Source: CALEAR01 sp035301485 (GTDB taxonomy: Bacteria; Pseudomonadota; Gammaproteobacteria; Pseudomonadales; Alcanivoracaceae). Taken from it: a stretch of 27,146 bases of DNA. Position 1 is the stretch's first letter. Every line of letters starts with the position of its first letter. The DNA lies in assembly GCA_035301485.1 (NCBI GenBank), contig DATGUF010000019.1:1-27146 (forward strand), given 5' to 3'. Made by a program: the position numbers and the translations under genes. The notes under the pieces are model-generated. The model saw nothing but the letters and a program-made list of their open reading frames with translations, had not been told where the DNA came from and ran no database searches. Of the stretch, positions 13,586 to 22,055 are shown in pieces.

Positions 13586-15220
13586 ATGAAAACAACAATA
13601 AAAAAGAGCTACGACTACATTATCGTGGGGGGCGGTTCGGCTGGATGCGCCATTGCGCATCGGCTGTCTGCTGATGGCCGCTATTCAGTATTGCTGCTTG
13701 AGGCAGGCCCTAGTGGCCGCTGGAACCCTTTTATTTCCACACCGCTGGGCTTCATGCAGCTGATGTTTAGCCGCCGCCATAATTGGCGTTTTGACAGCGA
13801 GCCACAACCGCAACTCAATAACCGTCGCTTGTTTCAACCGCGTGGCAAGGGCCTAGGCGGCTCAAGCAGTGTGAACGCCTGTGTTAATACGCGTGGAAAC
13901 CCATGGGATTACGATCACTGGGCGGCGCTGGGCTGCACAGGGTGGAGCTATAACGAAGTGCTGCCCTACTTTATTCGTAGCGAAAACTATGAACCTCACA
14001 GCGACCCTGTGGATGCCCCTTACCGCGGCAAAGACGGGCCTTTAAATGTGGCGCAACAGCGTTACATGAACCCGCTTACGCCTGTGTTAGTGGAGGCTGG
14101 TGTACAAGCGGGCTTTCGCCGTAACACCGATTGCAACGGTGCTCACCAAGAAGGCATTAGCTACTTTAAGGCTTATCAAAAAGACGGCAAACGTTGTAGC
14201 AATGCACACGCTTACCTTGAGCCCATTCGTGGGCGCACTAACCTAACGGTGCTCACCGGCGCCCATACCACGCGCATTTTGCTCTCTTGCAAGCGCGCCA
14301 CAGGGGTGGAATTTAAGCACCGTCGTACGCTAAAGCAGGTACAAGCTAAGCGTGAAATCATTCTTTCTGCGGGAGCCTTCCAATCACCGCAATTACTCAT
14401 GCTATCGGGCATCGGCCCGCGGGAAGAATTAGAGCGGTTTAATATTCCTGTGCGCCATGCGTTACCCGGCGTGGGGCAGAACTTGCAAGATCATTTAGGG
14501 GTTATGATCTGCACACGCACGAAAACGCGCCTTGCGGTGTCATTTCACCCCACCTTCTGGTGGCGTGGCTTGCAAGCTTTGTTTCAGTACATCTTTTTCC
14601 GTCGCGGTATTTTATCCACCAATGGTGCTGAATCGGGCGGTTTTATTAAATCTCGGCCCGAAGAACCCATTCCAGATGTACAGCTGCATTTTGCCCCTAT
14701 GCTGTACGCTAACCATGGCCGTGATTTGCGCATGACGGTTCGTTACTACGGTTATTCCATTATGATGTACGACCTACGCCCCAAGGCTCGCGGCCGCGTG
14801 GGTTTGAAGAGCAACAACCCATTTGCCCCACCCTTAATCGATCCGCAATATCTAACCCACCGCAGCGATTTGGAACGCATGATTCGCGGCATTCGCCAAG
14901 TGCGTAAAATTATTGCGCAACCGGCGTTAGCGCCCCACAACGTGGAAGAATTAATGCCCGGAGCGCAAGCGCAAACCGATGCAGAGTTAGAAGCCTTTAT
15001 CCGTGCCCAAGGGGAAACCAGTTACCATCCTGTGGGTACCTGCAAAATGGGTATTGATGACATGGCCGTGGTGGACCCACGTTTAAACGTGCATGGCATC
15101 CAAGGCTTGCGCGTGGCTGATGCCTCTATCATGCCCACACTGGTGGGCGCTAATACCAACCAACCTGCCACCATGATCGGCGAGAAAGCTGCGGCCATGA
15201 TATTGGAAGATGCCGTTTAG
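13586..15220 (+). CDS. alkJ: GMC oxidoreductase, AlkJ-like alcohol dehydrogenase
   Basis: This 544-residue FAD enzyme is of the glucose-methanol-choline family. The FAD motif GGGSAG lies at residues 15-20, GKGLGGSSSVNACVNTRG near 93-110, the second GMC signature GAFQSPQLLMLSGIGP near 262-277, and the active-site His in TSYHPVGTCKMG with Asn in GANTNQPATMIGEKAA near the C-terminus. Similarity to AlkJ of the OCT plasmid alkane pathway is visible along the whole length, for example RPKARGRVGLKS. AlkJ oxidises alkanols to aldehydes and passes electrons to the membrane quinone pool. The ATG at 13586 follows AAGG by eight bases; an in-frame GTG at 13577 lies within that Shine-Dalgarno. It is the last gene of the alkB operon, 33 bases after alkB. 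Confidence 0.9.
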   Translation: MKTTIKKSYDYIIVGGGSAGCAIAHRLSADGRYSVLLLEAGPSGRWNPFISTPLGFMQLMFSRRHNWRFDSEPQPQLNNRRLFQPRGKGLGGSSSVNACVNTRGNPWDYDHWAALGCTGWSYNEVLPYFIRSENYEPHSDPVDAPYRGKDGPLNVAQQRYMNPLTPVLVEAGVQAGFRRNTDCNGAHQEGISYFKAYQKDGKRCSNAHAYLEPIRGRTNLTVLTGAHTTRILLSCKRATGVEFKHRRTLKQVQAKREIILSAGAFQSPQLLMLSGIGPREELERFNIPVRHALPGVGQNLQDHLGVMICTRTKTRLAVSFHPTFWWRGLQALFQYIFFRRGILSTNGAESGGFIKSRPEEPIPDVQLHFAPMLYANHGRDLRMTVRYYGYSIMMYDLRPKARGRVGLKSNNPFAPPLIDPQYLTHRSDLERMIRGIRQVRKIIAQPALAPHNVEELMPGAQAQTDAELEAFIRAQGETSYHPVGTCKMGIDDMAVVDPRLNVHGIQGLRVADASIMPTLVGANTNQPATMIGEKAAAMILEDAV

Positions 15221-15249
15221 CCTTTGTGCTTTCTCATTCCACTGAACAT

Positions 15250-15283
15250 AAAAAAGGCCCCAGAGAATTTCTCTGAGGCCTTT
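15250..15283. terminator. Bidirectional terminator between alkJ and icd
   Basis: Inverted arms at 15253-15267 and 15269-15283 (AAAGGCC...GGCCTTT) pair with one imperfect position that becomes G-U on the minus transcript; the effective loop is about four bases. The minus side is followed by a run of T residues (plus-strand A run at 15250-15255), the plus side by TTT only. It sits between convergent genes and should stop the icd transcript well and the alkJ transcript less strongly. Confidence 0.8.
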
Positions 15284-15307
15284 AGCACTAAGTATAAGCT
15301 GAAAGGC

Positions 15308-17542
15308 TTACGCTAAGCTGTCGATCAGCTGGTTAAAGCGCTCGCTAGGACGCATCACCGCATCAATTTTCTGCGGATCAGTGCGGTAGTAGCCGCCAAT
15401 ATCCACGCTGTCGCCTTGAACGTCTTCAAGCTCTTTGATAATCGCTTCTTCATTCTCGGCTAAGGATTTAGATAACTCAGCGAACTTAGCCGCCAATTCT
15501 TTATCTTGATCCTGTGCAGCAAGCTCTTCTGCCCAGTACATGGTGAGGTAGAAATGGCTACCGCGGTTATCTAGTTCACCAGTTTTACGGCTTGGGCCTT
15601 TGTCGTTTTCAAGGATTCTGCCGATGGCTACATCCAACGCTTTGCCTAGCACCGTTGCACGTGGGTTATCGTTTTTGCGGCCCATATCTTCGAGGCTTGC
15701 AGATAAGGCTAAGAACTCACCGAGGGAATCCCAACGTAAGTGGTTCTCTTCCACTAACTGCTCTACGTGGCGTGGTGCTGAACCACCCGCACCGGTTTCG
15801 TACATACCACCACCGGCCATTAATGGCACAATGGATAGCATCTTCGCACTGGTGCCAAGCTCCATAATGGGGAACAAGTCGGTGAGATAATCACGCAAGA
15901 TGTTACCGGTGGCACTAATGGTATCGAGGCCACGCACCACACGCTCTAAGGTGTAACGCATTGCACGCACTTGGCTCATAATGTGGATGTTCAAGCCGTT
16001 GGTATCGTGCTCGTGCAAGTACATTCTTACTTTGCGAATAAGCTCTGCTTCGTGTGGACGGTATGGGTCTAACCAGAACACAACGGGCATGCCCGATAAG
16101 CGTGCACGCTCAACTGCTAACCTTACCCAGTCGCGGATGGGGCCATCTTTCACCTGGCACATACGCCAGATGTCACCTTTCTCCACCTCCTGGCTCATGA
16201 GCACTTCACCGGTGTCTAAATCGGTGATGTTGGCGGTACCATCTTCAGGGATTTCAAAGGTTTTATCGTGCGAACCGTATTCTTCTGCTTTCTGCGCCAT
16301 TAAACCAACGTTAGGCACAGTACCCATGGTGGCGGGGTCAAACGCGCCATGCCACTTACAGAAGTTAATCATTTCTTGATAAATACGGGCAAACGTACTT
16401 TCTGGCATCACTGCCTTAACGTCTTTCAAGCGGCCATCTGCGCCGTACATTTTACCGCCATTACGGATCATGGCAGGCATAGAAGCATCCACAATCACGT
16501 CGTTGGGCGAGTAAAAGTTGGTGATACCTTTAGAGGAATCCACCATGGCCAACTCTGGACGGCTTGCGTGGCAAGCGTGCAAGTCGTCGCGAATCTCTTC
16601 TTGCAAGCTACGCGGTAAGGTTTTGATTTTGTTGTATAAATCCACCATACCGTAGTTAACGTTAATGCCCAGCTCATCAAATACTTCTTTATGCTTCTCG
16701 AAGGCATCACGGTAGAAAATGCGCACACAGTGGCCGAACACAATGGGGTGCGACACTTTCATCATGGTGGCTTTCACGTGTAGTGAAAACATCACGCCAG
16801 TATCATAAGCATCTTGAATTTGCTCTTCGTAGAAATCTAACAGCGCTTTTTTGCTCATGTTCATGGAGTCGATCACTTCGCGATCTTCCAAAGCCACTTC
16901 TGGCTTGAGCACGATGTTTTTACCGCTCTTGGTGATCAATTCCATTTTCACTCTACGGGCGCCATCTAGCGTCATGGATTTTTCGCTAGAATAGAAATCG
17001 CCGTGATGCATGTGTGAAACGTGTGAGCGAGAAGCTTGGCTCCAAGGTGCCATATAGTGTGGGTGCTTACGCGCGTATTCTTTCACTGCTTTAGGCGCGC
17101 GACGGTCGGAGTTACCTTGGCGTAGAACAGGGTTTACAGCACTACCGATACATCTGCTATAGCGTGCATTAATTTCTTTCTCTTCGTCGTTCTCAGGCTC
17201 TTCTGGGTAATCAGGGATGTTATAGCCTTTATCTTGCAGCTCTTTAATGGCTTTGTGCAGCTGCGATACAGAAGCACTGATGTTGGGCAACTTAATGATG
17301 TTTGCTTCAGGCCTTAAGGTGAGTTCACCGAGGGCTTTTAAGCTATCAGGTACGCGTTGCTCTTCTGTGAGGTAATCTGGGAATTGCGCCAAAATACGTG
17401 CGGCTAAGCTGATGTCGCTTGTTTCTACATTAATATCAGCGGTTTTGGCAAATGCACGTACGATTGGCAACAGCGAACCCGTAGCCAGCGCTGGGGCTTC
17501 ATCCGTTAGGGTGTAAACAATAGTTGGAGATTTGTTGCTCAT
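15308..17542 (-). CDS. icd: NADP-dependent isocitrate dehydrogenase, monomeric type
   Basis: The 744-residue protein is the usual length of the monomeric IDH (Azotobacter / Corynebacterium type), unrelated in size to the homodimeric enzyme. It oxidises isocitrate to 2-oxoglutarate and CO2 and reduces NADP in the TCA cycle. Hallmark segments are GSAVNPVLRQGNSDRRAP (about residue 131, isocitrate binding), FSLHVKATMMKVSHPIVFGH (about 253), MVDSSKGITNFYSPNDVIVDASMPAM (about 335) and GAGGSAPRHVEQ (about 583, NADP site). TAGGAG lies eight bases before the ATG. A terminator follows the gene, and an unusual palindrome-rich region lies upstream. Confidence 0.97.
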   Translation of the reverse strand: MSNKSPTIVYTLTDEAPALATGSLLPIVRAFAKTADINVETSDISLAARILAQFPDYLTEEQRVPDSLKALGELTLRPEANIIKLPNISASVSQLHKAIKELQDKGYNIPDYPEEPENDEEKEINARYSRCIGSAVNPVLRQGNSDRRAPKAVKEYARKHPHYMAPWSQASRSHVSHMHHGDFYSSEKSMTLDGARRVKMELITKSGKNIVLKPEVALEDREVIDSMNMSKKALLDFYEEQIQDAYDTGVMFSLHVKATMMKVSHPIVFGHCVRIFYRDAFEKHKEVFDELGINVNYGMVDLYNKIKTLPRSLQEEIRDDLHACHASRPELAMVDSSKGITNFYSPNDVIVDASMPAMIRNGGKMYGADGRLKDVKAVMPESTFARIYQEMINFCKWHGAFDPATMGTVPNVGLMAQKAEEYGSHDKTFEIPEDGTANITDLDTGEVLMSQEVEKGDIWRMCQVKDGPIRDWVRLAVERARLSGMPVVFWLDPYRPHEAELIRKVRMYLHEHDTNGLNIHIMSQVRAMRYTLERVVRGLDTISATGNILRDYLTDLFPIMELGTSAKMLSIVPLMAGGGMYETGAGGSAPRHVEQLVEENHLRWDSLGEFLALSASLEDMGRKNDNPRATVLGKALDVAIGRILENDKGPSRKTGELDNRGSHFYLTMYWAEELAAQDQDKELAAKFAELSKSLAENEEAIIKELEDVQGDSVDIGGYYRTDPQKIDAVMRPSERFNQLIDSLA

Positions 17543-17669
17543 ATAACAGGCTCCTAATTACAGCAATTTCATTCTTGTGGAATTTGGGTTGAGCCGCCTG
17601 GTTAAGGCTTTTACGCTCGCCCTCCCGATGCTGTGTCGTGTAAACCAGCATCATTCCGCGCTTTTTAGT

Positions 17670-17757
17670 TGCAACGTTTAACTGGTAGGCCAAACGTTGC
17701 ATTTTTATTGTCAAAACACGGAGTGTAACGTTACTGCTAGTGCCTATAGGCACTAGC
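17670..17757. promoter_or_regulatory. Cluster of palindromes upstream of icd
   Basis: The 251-base gap between maeB and icd contains three symmetric elements. First, TGCAACGTTT (17670-17679) and AAACGTTGCA (17692-17701, one base past this range) form a perfect inverted repeat around a 12-base spacer. Second, GTAACGTTAC (17725-17734) is a perfect 10-base palindrome. Third, GCTAGTGCC-TATA-GGCACTAGC (17736-17757) is a perfect 9-bp hairpin. The first two share AACGTT, present at 17673, 17693 and 17727. The hairpin has no T tract on either side, so it may be a U-less maeB terminator or an operator. The icd promoter must lie in or near this region; a dimeric regulator binding AACGTT-centred sites is plausible. 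Confidence 0.6.
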
Positions 17758-17793
17758 GCGACAACTTAACGGTCATCGTTTTTTACTACCCGC

Positions 17794-20133
17794 TTATCTT
17801 CTTTGTTGTGGGTAGCGTTGGCTGCTTCGTTGTATTAAAACTTGATCACCTTCGCGGTTGGCTCTCACAACGGTAATGGCGGCCATGTTGATAATACGGC
17901 GCACTGTGGCGCTTGAGGTCAAGATGGTTACAGGTGCCTTAACACCAAGTAAAAATGGCCCCACAGCGATATTGCCGCCCACGGCGCTCTTTAGCAAATT
18001 ATAGGCAATATTACCGGATTCAATATTGGGGCATACTAGCAGGTTTGCTTCGCCTTTGAGATCGGTATTTGGTAGTAGCTGCGCGCGCACCGATTCATTC
18101 ATGGCGCAATCGGCATGCATTTCGCCATCCACTTCCAACTCTGGGTCTTTCTCTTTAATTAAGGCCAAAGCACGGCGCATGGTCTCTGCACTTTTACTAT
18201 CGCTGGTGCCGAAATTGGAATGCGATAACAAAGCTACTTTAGGCACGATATCGAGACGACGCATTTGCCCTGCCGCCGCCACCGTGTATTCAGCAATTTG
18301 TTCTGCCGTTGGGTTTTCATTGATATGCGTATCCACCACCGCCACTGTGCGGCCAGGCAATAGCAAAATATTCATGGCAGCGTAGGTGTCAGCATCTGGA
18401 GCGAGGCCAATCACTTGGTCCACATAGCGCAAATGCTCACTGAAATCGCCCACGGTACCGCACACCATGCCATCCGCTTCGCCTAAGTGTACGAGCAAAG
18501 CACCGATGAGTGTCATGCGGCGGCGCACTTCTGTGCGCGCCATATCGCGCGTAATGCCATGGCGGCAACGCATTTCCCAATAGGTATTCCAATAGGCGTG
18601 GAAGCGTTCGTCTTTTTCTGAATCGATCAGTTCCACATCGGTATCAAGGTTTAAGCGTAAGCCGTAGCGCTTCACACGTGTGGCAATCACTTTCGGGCGT
18701 CCTAGCAAAATAGGTTTCGCTAAGCCCTCATCCACCACCACTTGTACCGCTCGTAATACGCGCTCGTCCTCACCTTCAGTGAACACAATGCGCGTTTTCG
18801 CCTCATTAGCCACTAGTTGTTTGGCTGCCGCAAAAATGGGGCTCATGAAAGCACCCGATTGATACACAAACTGCTCTAGCTGAGCGATGTAATCGCGCAT
18901 GTTTTCAATCGGCTGCATGGCAACGCCATCATTCATCGCTGCTTTAGCCACGGCCGGCGCGATACGTACAATAAGGCGCGGATCAAAGGGTTTAGGAATT
19001 AAATACTCTTTACCAAAACTGAGCTCTTGGTTGCCATAAGCGGCGGCCACGCGCTCGTTTTGTTCTTCACGCGCTAAGTTAGCAATGGCATACACGGCCG
19101 CTTTTTCCATGCCGCGGGTAATACTGGTGGCGCCCGCATCAAGTGCCCCACGGAAAATATAAGGGAAGCACAGTACGTTGTTCACTTGGTTGGGGTAGTC
19201 TGAACGGCCGGTGGCCATCACCACATCATCACGGACACTGTGGGCATCCTCGGGGGTAATTTCAGGATATGGGTTGGCCAAAGCTAAAATCAGCGGGTTA
19301 GTCGCCATACGCTTCACCATATGTGGTTTCAGCACGCCGCCAGCAGAAAGGCCTAAAAACACGTCCGCATCGTCAATAATTTCATCTAAAGTGCGCAACG
19401 GGGTGTCTTGAGCAAACTTTTCTTTTTGCTCATCCATCAGCGCTGTGCGGCCTTGGTAAATAACGCCTTCAATATCGGTTAACCAAACATTCTTTCTTGG
19501 TAGGCCTAAATCCACCATTAACTCTAGGCAAGCAATGGCTGCGGCCCCTGCGCCAGACACCACCACTTTGACATCTTCAATTTTTTTGCCCACCACTTCT
19601 AAGCCATTAATGAAGGCCGCACTCACTGTAATAGCGGTGCCATGTTGGTCATCATGAAACACGGGAATAGACATGCGCTCGCGCAGTTTGCGCTCTACTT
19701 CAAAACATTCTGGCGCTTTGATGTCTTCTAAGTTAATACCGCCAAAGGTGGGCTCTAACGCGGCAATAATCTCTACTAATTTGTCAGGGTCGCTTTCATT
19801 GATCTCAATGTCGAACACATCTAGGCCGCTAAATTTTTTGAATAAAACAGCCTTTCCTTCCATCACAGGCTTGGAGGCCAAAGCGCCAATATTCCCCAAA
19901 CCCAACACGGCAGAACCGTTGGTGATAACACCCACCAAGTTTCCACGCCCTGTATAACGGGCGGCGTTACGTTCATCTTTAACAATTTCTTCACAGGCAT
20001 AAGCCACGCCAGGTGAATAAGCGAGCGCCAAATCATTTTGGTTGCTCAATGGCTTCGTGGCTACGATGGCGGTTTTCCCGGGAATGGGTTTTTCGTGGTA
20101 ATCGAGGGCTGCTTGGCGGTTACGGTCAGACAA
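17794..20133 (-). CDS. maeB: NADP-dependent malic enzyme with C-terminal phosphotransacetylase-like domain
   Basis: The 779-residue protein has the MaeB two-part layout. The N-terminal malic enzyme half includes LALAYSPGVAYACEEI (about 35-50), GNIGALASKPVMEGKAVLFKKF (about 80), VFHDDQHGTAI (about 158) and the cofactor motif SGAGAAA (about 190). From about residue 430 there is a phosphate acetyltransferase-like domain (TRIVFTEGEDERVLRA to the end), thought to be regulatory rather than catalytic in MaeB. It decarboxylates malate to pyruvate and makes NADPH. The start is TTG at 20133-20131, supported by AAGGAG (GGAG seven bases upstream) and the conserved N-terminus; no ATG or GTG fits. It has its own promoter and stands 251 bases from icd. 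Confidence 0.95.
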   Translation of the reverse strand: MSDRNRQAALDYHEKPIPGKTAIVATKPLSNQNDLALAYSPGVAYACEEIVKDERNAARYTGRGNLVGVITNGSAVLGLGNIGALASKPVMEGKAVLFKKFSGLDVFDIEINESDPDKLVEIIAALEPTFGGINLEDIKAPECFEVERKLRERMSIPVFHDDQHGTAITVSAAFINGLEVVGKKIEDVKVVVSGAGAAAIACLELMVDLGLPRKNVWLTDIEGVIYQGRTALMDEQKEKFAQDTPLRTLDEIIDDADVFLGLSAGGVLKPHMVKRMATNPLILALANPYPEITPEDAHSVRDDVVMATGRSDYPNQVNNVLCFPYIFRGALDAGATSITRGMEKAAVYAIANLAREEQNERVAAAYGNQELSFGKEYLIPKPFDPRLIVRIAPAVAKAAMNDGVAMQPIENMRDYIAQLEQFVYQSGAFMSPIFAAAKQLVANEAKTRIVFTEGEDERVLRAVQVVVDEGLAKPILLGRPKVIATRVKRYGLRLNLDTDVELIDSEKDERFHAYWNTYWEMRCRHGITRDMARTEVRRRMTLIGALLVHLGEADGMVCGTVGDFSEHLRYVDQVIGLAPDADTYAAMNILLLPGRTVAVVDTHINENPTAEQIAEYTVAAAGQMRRLDIVPKVALLSHSNFGTSDSKSAETMRRALALIKEKDPELEVDGEMHADCAMNESVRAQLLPNTDLKGEANLLVCPNIESGNIAYNLLKSAVGGNIAVGPFLLGVKAPVTILTSSATVRRIINMAAITVVRANREGDQVLIQRSSQRYPQQRR

Positions 20134-20186
20134 GGCTAACTCCTTGTTTTATGGCAATTCGGTATAGGCTGTTTTTCTGTGGTGGC

Positions 20187-20192
20187 ATTATA
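20187..20192 (-). promoter_or_regulatory. Probable -10 element of the maeB promoter
   Basis: On the minus strand this is a perfect TATAAT, 54 bases before the TTG start. No good -35 hexamer lies at 16-18 bases, but the upstream flank is very AT-rich (AAATTATTTAAATTG), suggesting an UP-like or activator-dependent promoter. The leader would be about 45-50 bases. The rest of the 172-base gap 20134-20305 shows nothing else clear, and no strong terminator for the upstream cyclase gene. Confidence 0.6.
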
Positions 20193-20305
20193 GAGCAATT
20201 TAAATAATTTGGGCGAAAGATGCGTTAATAATTGTGCCAATATAAGTTTTCAAGCTTTACTGGTGAATGCTTCAGCTCTTTGTTTGTTTTTTGCACTTTC
20301 TACAG

Positions 20306-21871
20306 CTAGGCCACTTCACAGCGGTTACGGCCCTGTTGCTTTGCGCGGTAGAGAGCTTGGTCGGCTCGCTCCAGTGCTTCTTCACCCAAACTGCCATCTA
20401 CAGACACAGCGATGCCGATGGATATTTGTATGTAACCGACCGGATCCATATAAGTGCTCGCCACGCGGCTGCGCACTCTTTCCGCAATCACCATGGCCAG
20501 CTCAAGCTGCGTATGCGGTAAGATCAAAACAAACTCTTCACCCCCTGTTCGCACCATCACATCGTGCTCTCTGGACACTTCGCTCACCACACGCACCAAC
20601 TCTACTAATACCTTATCGCCAACGGGGTGGCCGTAGGTGTCATTCACGCGCTTGAAATGATCGATATCCATGGCCAATACAGAAAAGGGAACATGATCCT
20701 GCTCGAGGGTATCCAGTAATTGTTGCAAGCTACGCCGGTTTACAGCCCCCGTTAATGGATCTGTGATGGCGTCTTTTTTCAGTTGGCTAATTCTTGTGTT
20801 AACCACGCCCAAGCCCTTCAGCATGGCTTGCTTCATTTCGCGCGCTTCAAGATACCAAGCCTTGACTTGGTCTAGGCTTTTGTGTGCTTGCGGATCATCG
20901 ATATTCCCTGCTATGTCTGCCAATAAACGCAAGGGGCGTGAGATAAACACAGCCAAGAACCAAATGAGCGCGAAAGTCACTAGCGCCAACGGGACGGAAC
21001 GCATGACCACGCCTTTCATCAAGTTATCTAGAGGGCTTAACGTTGCCTCAACGGGGCGCTGCGCCACCACCCCCACTGCGTTGCCGCTACAGGCGCATAA
21101 CCCGCCAACATATCAATCCCTTTACTGTTCACCACCTCTTTAGAGCCACTCTCATTTTCCACCACGCTGTTGATAGCTTGGTTATCAAGAATATAAGCGC
21201 CTATGCGCTCGGGCTCAGGGTGAAAAATTATTTGTTTATGGTTATCCACCACATAAATATAAGACCCATCAATATGGAAATGGCGATCTAATAGACTGTG
21301 TAAGATGCTTGGCTCTTCCAAGTAAATAGCACCGCCCACATAACCTAGGTATTCGCCCGTTTCGGCGAAAACAGGGGCGGAGATTAAGACTATCAAGTTA
21401 CCTGCTACAGAAAGGAAGGGGCGGCTAACCCAAGGGGTTTGAACGCGCAGCGCTTCAGGGCCACCCCCTTCTGTGAGTTGGGCCCCCACCACTTCTAACG
21501 TGCTGGGGGCCGTCGCTAAAATAATTCCTTGTGCATCGACCACGGTGACGGAGTTAAAGCTGGCTGTTTGCTCATACAGGCGTTCCACTTCCGCTAACAA
21601 TAACGCTTCATCATTAAAGTTTTGCGCCACTACATCCGCTGCATAGCCTAACTGTGTATGCGCTGACTGAATAAAGTTTTCAGCGGCCAGTGCCAATTTG
21701 TGTGCATACGCGTGGTTGGTATCTAAAGTGTGCTGGATTAACTGATTTTTTTTGTACTTGATAGCTTGCGTAAAACCCGTTGATAAGGGTAAAAAAAGCC
21801 ACCAGAAATGCCAAAAAAGCAATCAAAGACTTAAGATTAACAACTCGTGTACTTATCGCTTTCCGTCGCAT
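20306..21871 (-). pseudogene. Membrane dCache-GGDEF diguanylate cyclase, split by two frameshifts
   Basis: Three overlapping frames form one protein. The first (from ATG 21871) gives MRRKAISTRVVNLKSLIAFL and a membrane helix ending YASYQVQKK. The second gives the periplasmic dCache-like domain from NQLIQHTLDTNHAYAHKLA to GYAPVAATQWG. The third gives VVAQRPVEATLSPLD, a second membrane helix and the GGDEF domain. The joins lie in homopolymers: eight A residues (plus-strand T run at about 21746-21753) where seven would keep frame, and five G residues (plus-strand C run 21070-21074) where six would. The changes cancel, so the repaired protein has about 521 residues. The GGEEF active site and the inhibitory REHD (RxxD five residues before it) are intact, so the ancestral gene was active. 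Sequencing error, true decay or slippage are all possible. Confidence 0.85.
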
Positions 21872-22055
21872 TCGCTGAGCCTAATAAAAAACAACTAACG
21901 TGCACTTTAACTGAAAGCCTGGCCCATGTCGTTGATAAACGGTTGAAGCATCCCCCTGTTTTGATTACTCAAGGGCAAAGGTGCGCCTTTTCTTGTGTTT
22001 AAGGTCCAAAACATAGAAACTACTCCATCATTATACTTTATAAAGTGAGCCTCCA
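21872..22055. promoter_or_regulatory. Divergent intergenic region between two cyclic-di-GMP genes
   Basis: These 184 bases separate the minus-strand diguanylate cyclase from the plus-strand GAF-GGDEF-EAL gene. TATACT at 22032-22037 is a good -10 match for the plus gene, but would leave a leader of only about 12 bases before the TTG start, and no clear -35 is present. TAGG lies upstream of the minus-strand ATG at 21871. I see no strong dyad or repeat here. Confidence 0.35.

Noticed and set aside
10237..15220. Search for a rubredoxin gene or rubredoxin domain near alkB
   Set aside because: No CxxC...CxxC rubredoxin-like small protein or fusion is visible in any frame of this region.
17680..17696. 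Possible FadR operator (AACTGGT) upstream of icd
   Set aside because: Only one half-site matches the E. coli consensus; the other half is instead part of the AACGTT inverted repeat.
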